Shown: one piece after another, positions 33,497 to 42,817 of the stretch
Layout of the letters: each line of letters begins with the position of its first letter
How positions within the stretch are numbered: position 1 is the stretch's first letter
Assembly (NCBI GenBank): GCA_028875055.1
Contig: JAPPGG010000047.1
Location: 24,988-88,987 of the forward strand
DNA from: Chloroflexota bacterium
Lineage (GTDB): Bacteria; Chloroflexota; Dehalococcoidia; Lucifugimonadales; UBA3495
Length of the DNA stretch: 64,000 bases
Direction: 5' to 3'
Made by a program: the position numbers and the translations under genes
Notes under the pieces: model-generated
The model's input: the letters and a program-made list of their open reading frames with translations, nothing else
Databases searched by the model: none
What the model was told of the DNA's origin: nothing

Positions 33497-33793
33497 ATGG
33501 GCGATCCAAACGCGTTAACCAACATAGACTGGGTCAATATCTCCAATTGGCTCACCATGTACTGGATTGCTTTTCCCCTGGTTATCATCACCGCCTTCAC
33601 CTTGATGATTGCCCACGCCTTTATCCCCTCCGCTATCCAGACCGGCCACCTGCCCAGTGTTTTCGGCCGCCTGGTCTGGCCCCTTACCTTCGTGGCAGTG
33701 GCGGTATGGGTGGTGGCGTGGATTTTCTGGATTTCGGTGATGCTGTTGACCCCGGAAATGCTGGGCAACATATACGAAAGGTTCCTGGTCTAG
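33497..33793 (+). CDS. Small two-helix membrane protein, first gene of the act operon
   Basis: 98 residues with two strong helices, WIAFPLVIITAFTLMIAHAFIP and LVWPLTFVAVAVWVVAWIFWISVML. No domain recognised. It precedes actA by 124 bases and follows the operon promoter, so it is likely an accessory subunit or assembly factor of alternative complex III or of a partner oxidase. The start ATG 33497 (MGDPNALTNID) has AGG-rich sequence upstream. Not known from standard act operons that I recall. Confidence 0.65.
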   Translation: MGDPNALTNIDWVNISNWLTMYWIAFPLVIITAFTLMIAHAFIPSAIQTGHLPSVFGRLVWPLTFVAVAVWVVAWIFWISVMLLTPEMLGNIYERFLV

Positions 33794-33917
33794 TTTCAGG
33801 ATGCGGCCGGTACGGGAACGCATCCTTTCTAACATTGAAGAATCTTCCCGGACTGGCCGGTCTTCAGCCGGATGACAGTCCGGCCGGATACTAAGAGATA
33901 GGCAGGTTTTGGCGCCG

Positions 33918-34586
33918 ATGAGGCCAAGCGCAAATATCATTCCACTGGCCATTGTAGGTTTGGTCGTCACCGGCATCGTCGGGTTCCTGGTCGCAATAAT
34001 CTTTATATCCTGGTTTTCTAACCCGCCGTTCGGGCTGGGCAACGCCCCGGCGCAACCCATTGATTTCCCCCATACCGTCCATGCCGGTTCCGTAGAGGAA
34101 GGCGGCGTGGGCATTGCCTGCGAGTTCTGCCACCGCAATGTGACCGAAGGCGCGGCGGCAACAGTGCCCGCGGTGGAACAGTGCGTTTTCTGCCACCAGC
34201 AGATCAATCCGGAGAACCTGGTGGCCTCGGCCTCGTCCAGCGCGGACCAGGCCCAGATGCAGCTGGTGGTGGACAAGTTTAACGACAACGACCCCATCAA
34301 CTGGGAGCGGGTGCACCGGATACCGGACCACGTGAGGTTTGTGCATGAAGCCCACATCCGGTTCCTGACGGAGGGTCAGCCGCGAACGGTAGCCATGCCC
34401 ATGGGAGACGGACAACCCCGTCAGTTGCCTTTGACCAACCAGCAGGCCTGTTCGGTCTGTCACGGGGATGTGGCCAGCATGAACGAAGTCCAGCCCACGG
34501 GCGGGCAGTCGCTGAAGATGGGCACCTGCGTGGACTGTCACCGAGAGCTTAACGTGGGCACCGACTGTACTATCTGTCACAAGTAA
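33918..34586 (+). CDS. actA: Alternative complex III subunit ActA, pentaheme cytochrome c
   Basis: A 222-residue membrane-anchored multiheme cytochrome: one N-terminal helix (IIPLAIVGLVVTGIVGFLVAIIF), then five CxxCH heme sites (CEFCH, CVFCH, CSVCH, CVDCH, CTICH). Five hemes and a single anchor match ActA, which passes electrons within alternative complex III, a quinol:cytochrome c oxidoreductase. Start is ATG 33918; TTG 33909 is three residues longer. Distal heme ligands are probably the nearby His residues (HTVH, HEAH). Confidence 0.85.
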   Translation: MRPSANIIPLAIVGLVVTGIVGFLVAIIFISWFSNPPFGLGNAPAQPIDFPHTVHAGSVEEGGVGIACEFCHRNVTEGAAATVPAVEQCVFCHQQINPENLVASASSSADQAQMQLVVDKFNDNDPINWERVHRIPDHVRFVHEAHIRFLTEGQPRTVAMPMGDGQPRQLPLTNQQACSVCHGDVASMNEVQPTGGQSLKMGTCVDCHRELNVGTDCTICHK

Positions 34587-34638
34587 ACGGCTGTCACAAG
34601 TAATCGGCGCAAGCCAAAATGATCGAAGGCATCAACGT

Positions 34639-36939
34639 ATGAAACTGACACGGCGCAATTTCCTGGCCTGGGCCGGCCTCTCCGCTGTAGGAGCGGTGGC
34701 TTGTGATGTTATCCAGGACGAGGAACTGAGCCTCCAGAGCCCCGCGTCCCTGCCCGAGGACCTGGTCAAGGGGCGGGACAACTGGTACGCCACCCTGGGT
34801 GGTCAGGCCACCGACGGCGAAGGCGTAATAGTGCGGGTGATGGAGGGGCGCGCCAAGAAGATCCAGGGCAACCCCAAGTATCCGGTCAACCAGGGCAAGC
34901 AGAGTGTGCGGTCTGAGGCCGGCCTCCAGGCCCTGTACCACCCTGACCGGATTTCCGGTCCGCTGCAGCGCACCGGCCCGCGCGGTTCCGGGCAGTACCG
35001 GTCCATTCAGTGGGAGCCCGAGGCGCTGGACATTCTCCGCCGGGAACTGCGCGCCCGCAGCCAGGGTATGGTGTTGATAACCGAGCCGCTGCGGGGAACG
35101 CTGGGTATGATCGCCGACCGATTCGCCACGTCGGCGGGCGGACGTCACCTGGGCTTTGAAGCGCTGGATGATACGACCTACCGGGCCGCCATAAAGGGCG
35201 TATTCGACCAGGACCGGCTTCCCGACTTCGATATCTCCAACGCTAATTACGTGATCTCCTTCGGGGCTGATTTCCTGTCCACCTGGAAGGGATCGACCCG
35301 CCTGTCCACCGCTTACGGCGAATTCCGGCAGGGCAACAAGCGCCAGACCCAGGGTTCCAGGGGATACCTGGTGCACGTGGATCCCCGCTTCTCGATGACG
35401 GCGGCCAATGCGGACGAGTGGCTGCCCATACGACCGGGCATGGAGGGCTACCTGGCCCTCAGCCTGGCCTACGTGATTATCAGCGAAGGGATGCAGGCTG
35501 AGGGCGTTGACGTGGATGCTCTGACCAACGGTCAGGGCGCCGCAGCCCTGGCTGCCTTCGCTCCCGAGCAGATTGCCGGTCAGCTGGGCATTCCGGAGCA
35601 GTTGCACGAGGGCAAGTCTGCCGCCGAGAAGATTCGGGACCTGGCCAGCAACTTTATGCACCACGGCCCCAGCATTGCCCTGGGCGGGGACAGCGCCGGA
35701 GCCCATACCAACGGCCAGTTTAATCTGATGGCCATTTACGCCCTGAACTACCTGGCGGGCAGTGTCGGCAGCGGCGGAGGCATGCGCTTCAGCCCGGAAA
35801 GTCCCCTCGGAAACCTGGCGGACGCCGCCACAGTGGGAAGCGCGCAGGACTGGGCCGGGGTGGCCAACGATATCCGCAGCGGCCGGACCAGGATGGTGCT
35901 GGTGCACGATGCCAACCCGGTGCACGGGCTGCCCGCGTCGATGGCATTTGAGTCGGCGCTCAACCGCGAGGAAGTTTTCATCGTCAGCTTCTCTTCCTTT
36001 ATGGATGAGACCACGGCGCTGGCGGACCTGATACTTCCGGACCGGGTTTTCCTGGAGGGCTGGGGCGATGACGTTCCCGAGCCTGGCCCGGGATATGAAG
36101 TAATCGGAATGCAGCAGCCGGTGGTAAACCCGCTCAGCGACCTGGACCCCCGGAGTTTCGGGGACATACTGCTGAGCATGGCCCAGGAGATGGGCCAGGA
36201 GAGCGTACTGCCCTGGACCAGCGTCGAAGAGGCTTTGAAGTCCGGCGCGGAGGCCCTGTACAACACGGGCCGCGGCACTTCCAGCCATGCGGCTTCGGCC
36301 GACGACCTGTGGAACATGATGCTTCGCCAGGGTGGCTGGTGGGACGAAAATGCCAGGGGCCCGGTTCCCAGCGCACCCGGCGGACTTTTGAATAACATCG
36401 CGGCCCAGGCCAGGGAGCCCGGGTATTCGGGTAACGGGGACTTTTACCTGCTGCCCTTTGCTCACAACACGCTGATGGACGGCCGGCTGGCCCACATTCC
36501 CTGGATGCAGGGAGTGCCGGACCCCATTACCACCGTCACCTGGCAGACCTGGGTGGAATTGAACAGCAGCACGGCCTCGCAGATGGGCCTGCGCGAAGGC
36601 GACATAGTCAGCGTTGCCACTGATGCCGGCAGTATTTCCGGCGTCCTGTATCCCAACCCCGCGCTGCCGCCAAACGTGGTGGCGGTGCCCCTGGGACAAG
36701 GGAGAAAGGTGGGCTCGGAATATGCCACCAGCGGGGACTCGCGGGAGAGTTCCAATGCGCTGGACCTGCTGTCAGCCGGTCATCTGACCGAGAGCGGGGG
36801 GCTGGCATGGGCGGGACACCGGGCGTCGGTTTCGGGTACGGGCGAGAGCCTGAAAATTGCCAAGTTTGAGGGCATTTTCCCGGCGCGGCAGATCGGCCAC
36901 ACTGCGGGTGAAGCGGTCATCATCGTTACCAACCACTAG
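34639..36939 (+). CDS. actB: Alternative complex III subunit ActB, molybdopterin-oxidoreductase-like part
   Basis: 766 residues, molybdopterin-oxidoreductase fold. A twin-arginine signal (RRNFLAWAG, residues 5-13) indicates folded export. In true family members a CxxCxxxC iron-sulfur motif precedes the VxVxxGxxKKIxGNP region; here the N-terminus goes straight to DNWYATLGGQATDGEGVIVRV without it, consistent with the known loss of Mo and cluster in ActB. In Rhodothermus ActB is one chain with the iron-sulfur domain; here that domain is a separate gene, 70 bases downstream. Confidence 0.85.
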   Translation: MKLTRRNFLAWAGLSAVGAVACDVIQDEELSLQSPASLPEDLVKGRDNWYATLGGQATDGEGVIVRVMEGRAKKIQGNPKYPVNQGKQSVRSEAGLQALYHPDRISGPLQRTGPRGSGQYRSIQWEPEALDILRRELRARSQGMVLITEPLRGTLGMIADRFATSAGGRHLGFEALDDTTYRAAIKGVFDQDRLPDFDISNANYVISFGADFLSTWKGSTRLSTAYGEFRQGNKRQTQGSRGYLVHVDPRFSMTAANADEWLPIRPGMEGYLALSLAYVIISEGMQAEGVDVDALTNGQGAAALAAFAPEQIAGQLGIPEQLHEGKSAAEKIRDLASNFMHHGPSIALGGDSAGAHTNGQFNLMAIYALNYLAGSVGSGGGMRFSPESPLGNLADAATVGSAQDWAGVANDIRSGRTRMVLVHDANPVHGLPASMAFESALNREEVFIVSFSSFMDETTALADLILPDRVFLEGWGDDVPEPGPGYEVIGMQQPVVNPLSDLDPRSFGDILLSMAQEMGQESVLPWTSVEEALKSGAEALYNTGRGTSSHAASADDLWNMMLRQGGWWDENARGPVPSAPGGLLNNIAAQAREPGYSGNGDFYLLPFAHNTLMDGRLAHIPWMQGVPDPITTVTWQTWVELNSSTASQMGLREGDIVSVATDAGSISGVLYPNPALPPNVVAVPLGQGRKVGSEYATSGDSRESSNALDLLSAGHLTESGGLAWAGHRASVSGTGESLKIAKFEGIFPARQIGHTAGEAVIIVTNH

Positions 36940-37009
36940 ATTCGGTCGGTTGCCGGCACGAATCGGGTGAAGAGGAAGGGAGTCGTCAGGCTTCCGGACG
37001 GGAAGAAGA

Positions 37010-37795
37010 ATGGTTACAAGCCGTATAGATCATAAATGGGGAATGGTGGTTGACCTGGACCGCTGCAACGGTTGCCAGGCCTGCGTAATAGCCTGCCAGG
37101 TTGAGAACAACCTGCCCATCAACGACAAGAACGCTTTCCTCCAGAACCGGGCTTACGAGTGGATCCGGATTGAGCGGTACTGGGAGGGGGACTACCCCAA
37201 CATCAAGGCCCGGTTCATTCCGGTGATGTGCCAGCACTGCGAGAATGCGCCGTGCGAACCGGTGTGCCCGGTATTCGCCACCTATCACAACGATGAAGGG
37301 CTTAACGTCCAGATTTATAACCGCTGCGTGGGCACCAGGTACTGCATCAACAACTGCCCCTACCAGGTGCGGTTCTTCAACTACTGGCATCCCAACTGGC
37401 CCGAGAGGCTGCAGAACCAGCTGAATCCCGACGTAACGGTACGGACCAGGGGCATTACCGAGAAGTGCACCTTCTGCATTCAGCGGCTGCGCCGAGGGCA
37501 GATACAGGTGGAGCGTCGGGCAGGCGGGGAGCTGAATGACGGTACGCTGAAGTCGGGGAACCACATGCCCGCCTGTGTGCAGGCCTGCCCCACCAACGCG
37601 CTGACTTTCGGCGACCAGAACGACGTTCACAGTCCGGTAAAGCCTTACTTCGAGGACGTGAACCGGTACAACATCCACCACGAGAAAGAACGCAAGACCC
37701 GCGGTTATCGAGTTCTCGAAGAGATGAATACCAAACCTAACGTGATTTACCTGAAGAAGGTTGATCCCAACCTGGGTGGCGGACACCATGGCTAG
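37010..37795 (+). CDS. Alternative complex III ActB iron-sulfur part
   Basis: 261 residues of a DmsB/PsrB-type ferredoxin with four cluster motifs: CNGCQACVIAC, CQHCENAPCEPVC, CVGTRYCINNC, and CTFC plus CVQAC near the C-terminus. They would form three or four clusters wiring quinol oxidation to ActA. The last eight bases overlap actC, so translation is coupled. As a separate gene it represents a split ActB. Start ATG 37010 with GGAAGAAG upstream. Confidence 0.85.
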   Translation: MVTSRIDHKWGMVVDLDRCNGCQACVIACQVENNLPINDKNAFLQNRAYEWIRIERYWEGDYPNIKARFIPVMCQHCENAPCEPVCPVFATYHNDEGLNVQIYNRCVGTRYCINNCPYQVRFFNYWHPNWPERLQNQLNPDVTVRTRGITEKCTFCIQRLRRGQIQVERRAGGELNDGTLKSGNHMPACVQACPTNALTFGDQNDVHSPVKPYFEDVNRYNIHHEKERKTRGYRVLEEMNTKPNVIYLKKVDPNLGGGHHG

Positions 37796-39224
37796 CAGCG
37801 CAGAACAGCATCACGGTGGCGGGCACGGGCACGGTCAGCACGCCGGAATGTGGGTATTCCCGGTAAGGGAGGAAATTACCCGGGACGTTGCCGGCAAGAC
37901 CTTTGCCATGCCTTCGCCCTATAAGCTGGCCCTGGGTATCGCGGCCATTCTGACGATACTTGGCGTGGTGGGGTTCTTCATCCGGGCCTCGTCGGACGGG
38001 TTTGGCAGCCCCGGACCCTGGGGCTACTATGCCGGTATCTTTTCCTTTGTCTTTATGGTGACCGGAGCGGCCCCGCTGGTTGCGGCGGCATTCCGGTTTA
38101 CCAAGAGCCACTGGCGACGCCCCCTGTCCCGGGTGGCGGAACTGTTCGCCATGGTGGGAATAGTCAACATAGTCCTGTTCATCCCCCTGCTGCTGGCAAT
38201 GCCGCCCATAAAGAATCCCGATGTCCAGGGTTCGGACCTGGAAATCCGGCGGACGTTGTGGTTTGAGGTTCCCATAGGGGCTCCCTACACGTGGGATATC
38301 CTTTGCTTCGTGGGACTGGCGTTTTGCAGCGTAATGATTCTGTGGCTTTCCGCGACTCCCGACATGGCGCAGGCGCGGGCCACGGCCACCGGATTTCGCC
38401 GGAGCCTCTACGGGGCGCTGGCGGGATGGTGGTTTGGGACCAAGCGGCAGTGGAACCACCAGAAGGCGGGACTGGCCTTGCTGGGCGCGTTCTACTTCAT
38501 GCTGCTGATCTTCGTGCAGTTTATATTCATCACCGAGTTCGCGATGAGCATGGTGCCCTTCTGGAAGGACTCGGTTCTGCCGCCCATGTACACGGTGATG
38601 AGTTTCCAGACCGGGTTGAGCCTGATCCTGATCGTCATGTTCATCATGCGGCGGTGGGGCGGCTACGAGAACTACATAGGGAAGGCGCCCTTCTGGTCCG
38701 CCAGCAAGATTCTGCTGGGTCTGACGCTGCTGTGGACTTACCATCTTTTCGCCTTCTTCATCACTTACTGGTACGGACGCCTGGAAGTGGAGCAGAACAT
38801 CCTGAAGTACCTGTTCACCCAGCCCTACCTGGTGGTGTTCCTGGGCAACATGCTCTTCAGCTTCTTCATTCCGTTCGCGCTGCTGATCTGGAATCCGCTG
38901 CGCCGGAGTGACTGGGGCCCGCCCCTGGCAGGCCTGGTGGCGCTGGTGGGTTCCCTGCTGTTCAACCTGAGGACCTTCGCGGCGGCATTCAATACCGGCA
39001 ATCACTTTGAGTTCGCCCTGTCTCACGTTCCCGCAGCGGTATGGCCCGACATCTGGGACATCTGCATCATCCTGGGCGGACTGGGAATCGTGGCGCTGGT
39101 TTACCTGTTGTCTGCCAAGCTGTTCCCTCCCATGTCCATCTGGGAAGTTAAGGAGGGGACGCTGTACCAGAAGATGGACACCCTGATGAAGGGCGAGTAC
39201 CTGGTGCTGGCCAAGCCCGAGTAG
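37788..39224 (+). CDS. actC: Alternative complex III subunit ActC, NrfD-like membrane protein
   Basis: 478 residues, about ten membrane helices, NrfD/PsrC family. It has a His-rich N-terminus (HHGGGHGHGQHAG) and a long chain of hydrophobic segments. ActC is the quinol-oxidising membrane core of the complex, and homologues translocate protons in related complexes. ATG 37788 (MASSAEQHHGG) overlaps the previous gene by eight bases. The start at 37761 is longer but would overlap more. Confidence 0.85.
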   Translation: MASSAEQHHGGGHGHGQHAGMWVFPVREEITRDVAGKTFAMPSPYKLALGIAAILTILGVVGFFIRASSDGFGSPGPWGYYAGIFSFVFMVTGAAPLVAAAFRFTKSHWRRPLSRVAELFAMVGIVNIVLFIPLLLAMPPIKNPDVQGSDLEIRRTLWFEVPIGAPYTWDILCFVGLAFCSVMILWLSATPDMAQARATATGFRRSLYGALAGWWFGTKRQWNHQKAGLALLGAFYFMLLIFVQFIFITEFAMSMVPFWKDSVLPPMYTVMSFQTGLSLILIVMFIMRRWGGYENYIGKAPFWSASKILLGLTLLWTYHLFAFFITYWYGRLEVEQNILKYLFTQPYLVVFLGNMLFSFFIPFALLIWNPLRRSDWGPPLAGLVALVGSLLFNLRTFAAAFNTGNHFEFALSHVPAAVWPDIWDICIILGGLGIVALVYLLSAKLFPPMSIWEVKEGTLYQKMDTLMKGEYLVLAKPE

Positions 39225-39330
39225 GCGGCGGCCGGCTGAAATCTCAAGCAAATGACGGGGAGTTCCCCGTCGGCCGGAATCGAGGAAGCGGTTCCGGAAC
39301 CCAGCAAAGGAAGGTAACGCAGGAGCTTCC

Positions 39331-40707
39331 ATGCAGGAAGGCAGAGTCCTAAGTACAAGAGAGATAAACCGGGATTTGCTCCGGTCGATCCTGGACACGC
39401 CCCGGTGGTTCTGGCCGGTGGTGACGGTCCTGGGGTTGATCCTGCTGGTCGCGGCCATCGCCATCGGAATAATGGTGAATCGGGGCCTGGGCGTTACCGG
39501 CCTGAATCGTCCCGTGGCATGGGGCTTCTTCATTACCAACTTCGTGTTCTGGATTGGCATCAGCCACGCCGGTGTGATGCTGTCCGCGATTCTTCGCCTG
39601 GCTAAAGCCGAATGGCGGCGGCCCGCCACCCGAGCCGCCGAGGTGCTGACCCTTTTCTCGCTGATGACGGCGATGATTATGCCCATCGTGCATACGGGTC
39701 GGCCGTGGCGGATTCTGTACTGGGTGTTTCCCTACGACTTTGCCCGCGGCATCTGGCCCAACATCCGGACGCCGCTGGTGTGGGACCCCAGCGCGATTTT
39801 GACTTATCTGACCTCCAGCACACTGTTCGTGATTATCGCGCTGGTGCCCGACTTTGCGGTGCTGCGCGACCACACGACAGGAATCGCCCACCGGGTCTAT
39901 TCCGTGCTGGCCATGGGCTGGGAGGGCAACGCCCGGCAGTGGAAGCTGCAGATTGTGGCAGGGGTGCTCCTGTCCGCGCTGATTTTGCCGGTGTTCGTTT
40001 CGGTGCACAGCATAGTGTCCTGGGACTTCGGCATGGCGGCGGCGGTGAAGTCGTGGCACTCCACCGTGTTTGCCCCATACTTCGTGGTGGGCGCGGTCCA
40101 CTCCGGCGTTTCCGCCGTGGCCTTTGCCCTGATTCTGCTGCGCTGGTGCTACGGCTGGCAGGACTACATCCGTCACGAGCATATCGACGCCCTGGGACGG
40201 CTGCTGATCGTGGTGGCCACGGGCTGGTTCTACTTCCTGGTGATGGAAATCCTGTTCGGAATGTACGGCCGGGAAGCCGACGAACTGATGGTCAGGCAGA
40301 CCCAGTTCACCTACTGGCCCTACAATTTCTGGTTTATCCTGTTCGTTATCACCACATACTTTATTCCGGTAGCTTTGTGGTTGAGCCGGGCGTGGCGTCG
40401 GAACCTGTGGATAATGTCCATTGCCTGTATTTCGGTGAACATCGGAATGTGGCTGGAACGGTTCCTGATCATCGTCCCCGGCCTGATCAACAAGCAGTTG
40501 TTTACCTTTGTCTGGGCGGACTACCGGCCCAGCATATTCGAGTACATCATTATCGGGTCCACCTTTGCGCTGGTGACCCTGCTCATGCTGCTGTTCAGCC
40601 GGGTGTTCCCCCTGGTGCCCTTGTACGACGTCAAGGAAGGGGACGTGCTGAGGACGCAGGTGCAGATCGGCCGCCGGACGGTGCCGGCAACTTTCAGAGA
40701 AGACTAG
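39331..40707 (+). CDS. actF: Second NrfD-like subunit (ActF-like)
   Basis: 458 residues with about ten helices, NrfD family, a paralogue of the preceding subunit. In characterised complexes a second NrfD subunit, ActF, sits in the same membrane arm. Helices include VTVLGLILLVAAIAIGIMV and FVFWIGISHAGVMLSAILRL. Placed after ActC and before ActD, whereas other operons place it last, so the order differs. The ActF label rests on homology and operon position. Confidence 0.8.
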   Translation: MQEGRVLSTREINRDLLRSILDTPRWFWPVVTVLGLILLVAAIAIGIMVNRGLGVTGLNRPVAWGFFITNFVFWIGISHAGVMLSAILRLAKAEWRRPATRAAEVLTLFSLMTAMIMPIVHTGRPWRILYWVFPYDFARGIWPNIRTPLVWDPSAILTYLTSSTLFVIIALVPDFAVLRDHTTGIAHRVYSVLAMGWEGNARQWKLQIVAGVLLSALILPVFVSVHSIVSWDFGMAAAVKSWHSTVFAPYFVVGAVHSGVSAVAFALILLRWCYGWQDYIRHEHIDALGRLLIVVATGWFYFLVMEILFGMYGREADELMVRQTQFTYWPYNFWFILFVITTYFIPVALWLSRAWRRNLWIMSIACISVNIGMWLERFLIIVPGLINKQLFTFVWADYRPSIFEYIIIGSTFALVTLLMLLFSRVFPLVPLYDVKEGDVLRTQVQIGRRTVPATFRED

Positions 40708-40763
40708 TTCCCACGCCCGGAGCGGGCGGGGAGCGATGACGGAGAGGCAGAGAGGTTTTAGCT

Positions 40764-41270
40764 ATGGCGAGACGTCCTATACTGGGAGTGTTTGACAGCG
40801 CCAATTCCGCGGCTGACGCGGGCGACGGCCTGCGGCGGGCAGGTATTCCTGAAACCGACGTGGACTTCCTGACGGATACGCCTTATCCGGAGGGGGCCTT
40901 CGGAGAAAGGGAGGAGCCGCACCGGCTGTACATATTCCCCTTTATTGGCGCGCTGCTGGGGCTGACCTCGGGCATTCTGCTGACATCCATGACCCAGGTG
41001 GCCTACCCCATGGTTACCGGCGGAAAGCCGATCCTGTCCATTCCTCCCATGGCGGTGGTGTGCTATGAAGGCACCATGCTGGGAGCCATCCTCTTTACGG
41101 TGCTGGGTATCATCTTCGAGTCCCGCCTGCCCAAGCTGAAGGCCGGACTGTACGATACCCGCATTACCGAGGGTTACATCGGAGTCCTGGTAAATACCGA
41201 GGAGACCCAGCACGGCGAGGTTGAAACGGCGTTCGGCCAGGCCGGGGCGGTGGACATTAAGAGAGAGTGA
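40764..41270 (+). CDS. actD: Alternative complex III subunit ActD (DUF3341)
   Basis: 168 residues: a soluble N-terminal domain opening RRPILGVFDSANSAADAGDGLR, two membrane helices (LYIFPFIGALLGLTSGILLTSM and GTMLGAILFTVLGIIFESRL), and a C-terminal tail ending in IKRE. This pattern defines ActD (DUF3341). It joins the ActB/ActC arm. ATG 40764 stands 56 bases after the ActF stop. Confidence 0.87.
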   Translation: MARRPILGVFDSANSAADAGDGLRRAGIPETDVDFLTDTPYPEGAFGEREEPHRLYIFPFIGALLGLTSGILLTSMTQVAYPMVTGGKPILSIPPMAVVCYEGTMLGAILFTVLGIIFESRLPKLKAGLYDTRITEGYIGVLVNTEETQHGEVETAFGQAGAVDIKRE

Positions 41271-41358
41271 CGCCGCGGACAGCCGGGGCGGGAACCAACT
41301 TACTGAGAGAATTGGGAATGGCCGGAGGCCGGCGGGGGCCGGTGGAAGGCAACCAGAT

Positions 41359-41907
41359 ATGAGCAAACTTTCCGGAAGACTGATAAATCTGACAGCGAAG
41401 GGACGACAGTTCCGGAGCAGGACATACCTGGGCGTTCTGGCGCTGCTGGTGGGCATGGTGGCCATGGGCTGCTCGCAGGGTTCCTATCCCCTGGATATTT
41501 TCTACGAAATGCATTACCAGCCGTCGTTCAAGGCTCACGAGCCGCCGCGCCTTTCACCTCCGGCCAGCGCTGTGCCCTTCTATGAGGTGCAGGTCTCTAC
41601 CCACGACGGCGGTGAGTTGTACGACATTAATTGCTCGATGTGCCATGGGCCGCTGGGCAGGGGCGACGGCCCCGTTCTTCAGAAGATGGAAGACACGTAT
41701 GGGTATGTGCCCACCGTGCCAGCCGATTTGACCGCCGTGAACGACCCGCTGATGATCGCCAAGGACGTTGCGGGCGTCACCAACATAATGACGGGCGGCC
41801 TGACCGTAATGCCCAGTTTCTCCAAGCTGTTGACTCAAGAGCAGATTGACGCGGTCGCCAACTACGTGGTGGACTGCCTGCAGGGAGTTAACCCGGAGGG
41901 CTGCTAG
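41359..41907 (+). CDS. actE: Alternative complex III subunit ActE, monoheme cytochrome c lipoprotein
   Basis: 182 residues with an N-terminal helix (LGVLALLVGMVAMG) ending in a lipobox-like AMGC (Cys38), then a cytochrome c domain with one CSMCH heme site and a Met ligand in VMPSFSKLL. ActE accepts electrons from the complex and passes them to soluble carriers or an oxidase. ATG 41359 (MSKLSGRL) is preferred to the long frame start at 41221, which overlaps actD. Confidence 0.82.
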   Translation: MSKLSGRLINLTAKGRQFRSRTYLGVLALLVGMVAMGCSQGSYPLDIFYEMHYQPSFKAHEPPRLSPPASAVPFYEVQVSTHDGGELYDINCSMCHGPLGRGDGPVLQKMEDTYGYVPTVPADLTAVNDPLMIAKDVAGVTNIMTGGLTVMPSFSKLLTQEQIDAVANYVVDCLQGVNPEGC

Positions 41908-41959
41908 GTCGGGCAGGTGTTACCTGGGCGGGGCGTAAAGGTCTGCGCCGAGTTTTAGA

Positions 41960-42592
41960 GTGCTTTTCAGAAGATTGAGTGAACCAGGGCAGGTGTTGAG
42001 CCTGCCCTTTGCTTTTTGCCGGACGAGGGCGGGTCTGCTGGCCCTGGCGGTGGGATTTGCGCTGGCGGCGGGCCTGGGGGGTGGGTTTGCCTATGCCCAG
42101 GCCCCCGAGGGCAGCTACGACGAGGAAGAGGCCCAGGCCATAGACCAGATGCTCATGTGCCCGGTGTGTCCCGCCGAGTCAATCGACCAGGCCCAGGTCC
42201 CCCTGGCGCGGCAGATGAGGCAGCGGGTCAGGGAGCTATTGGCCGAAGGAGCCTCGCGCCAGGAAGTCCTGGACTATTTCGCGGACCGCTACGGCCAGTA
42301 CGTGCTGGCTTCTCCGCCGAAATCCGGGTTTAACCTGCTGGCCTGGATATTGCCCATTGCCGGTCTCGTGGCCGCACTGGGGGCCGCCCTGCTGGTCCTG
42401 CGGGCCATGCAAGGCAGGGATAGCGGCCCGGTCGTGCGTGAGACAGTAGCTATCGAGCCGGAGGACAGCCTTGAGCCTTACCTGGCGGCGGTTGACCGGT
42501 CGCTGGACCTGGAGCGTGCCCGGGGCGCCGATGAAGAGGTTGAAGCTGCCGACGACACGGAAACGAATGGTTTCGACGAAGAGCCCCGCTAG
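41960..42592 (+). CDS. ccmH: CcmH-like cytochrome c maturation protein
   Basis: 210 residues: signal anchor (LALAVGFALAAGLGGGFAYAQ), then the CcmH domain with MLMCPVCPAESIDQAQ (CxxC), RQEVLDYFADRYGQYVLASPPKSGFN, a second membrane helix (LLAWILPIAGLVAALGAALLVL) and an acidic tail. CcmH keeps the heme-binding cysteines of apocytochromes reduced. Directly after the act operon, so it probably helps mature the six hemes of ActA and ActE. Start GTG 41960 is the likely one; later starts are possible. Confidence 0.83.
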   Translation: MLFRRLSEPGQVLSLPFAFCRTRAGLLALAVGFALAAGLGGGFAYAQAPEGSYDEEEAQAIDQMLMCPVCPAESIDQAQVPLARQMRQRVRELLAEGASRQEVLDYFADRYGQYVLASPPKSGFNLLAWILPIAGLVAALGAALLVLRAMQGRDSGPVVRETVAIEPEDSLEPYLAAVDRSLDLERARGADEEVEAADDTETNGFDEEPR

Positions 42593-42817
42593 GGCGGCCA
42601 GGGAGCAAGGAGAGCTGGTCGCACCCGCCAGAGGCTGGACGCCACTCTTTCGAAGGTCTGACACCGGTTGAAAAGAATACTGGGCCTCTTTACAGTGTAG
42701 CCACCATTATTCGGAAAGAGCCCAGTGCCAGCGTCTGGCGGGGCTGGGCCAATTGAATCGGAAATACATCACCCATCCTGGCGGGACAGACTCTGTCCCC
42801 TTTGCCGGAGGTTTGCC

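Noticed and set aside
34594-36699. 701-residue frame antisense to actB
   Set aside because: Composition is a mirror of the actB codons; no family features, and the plus-strand gene is certain.
37737-39686. 649-residue frame antisense to actC
   Set aside because: Shadow of a membrane-protein gene; Gln/His/Arg-rich and without domain features.
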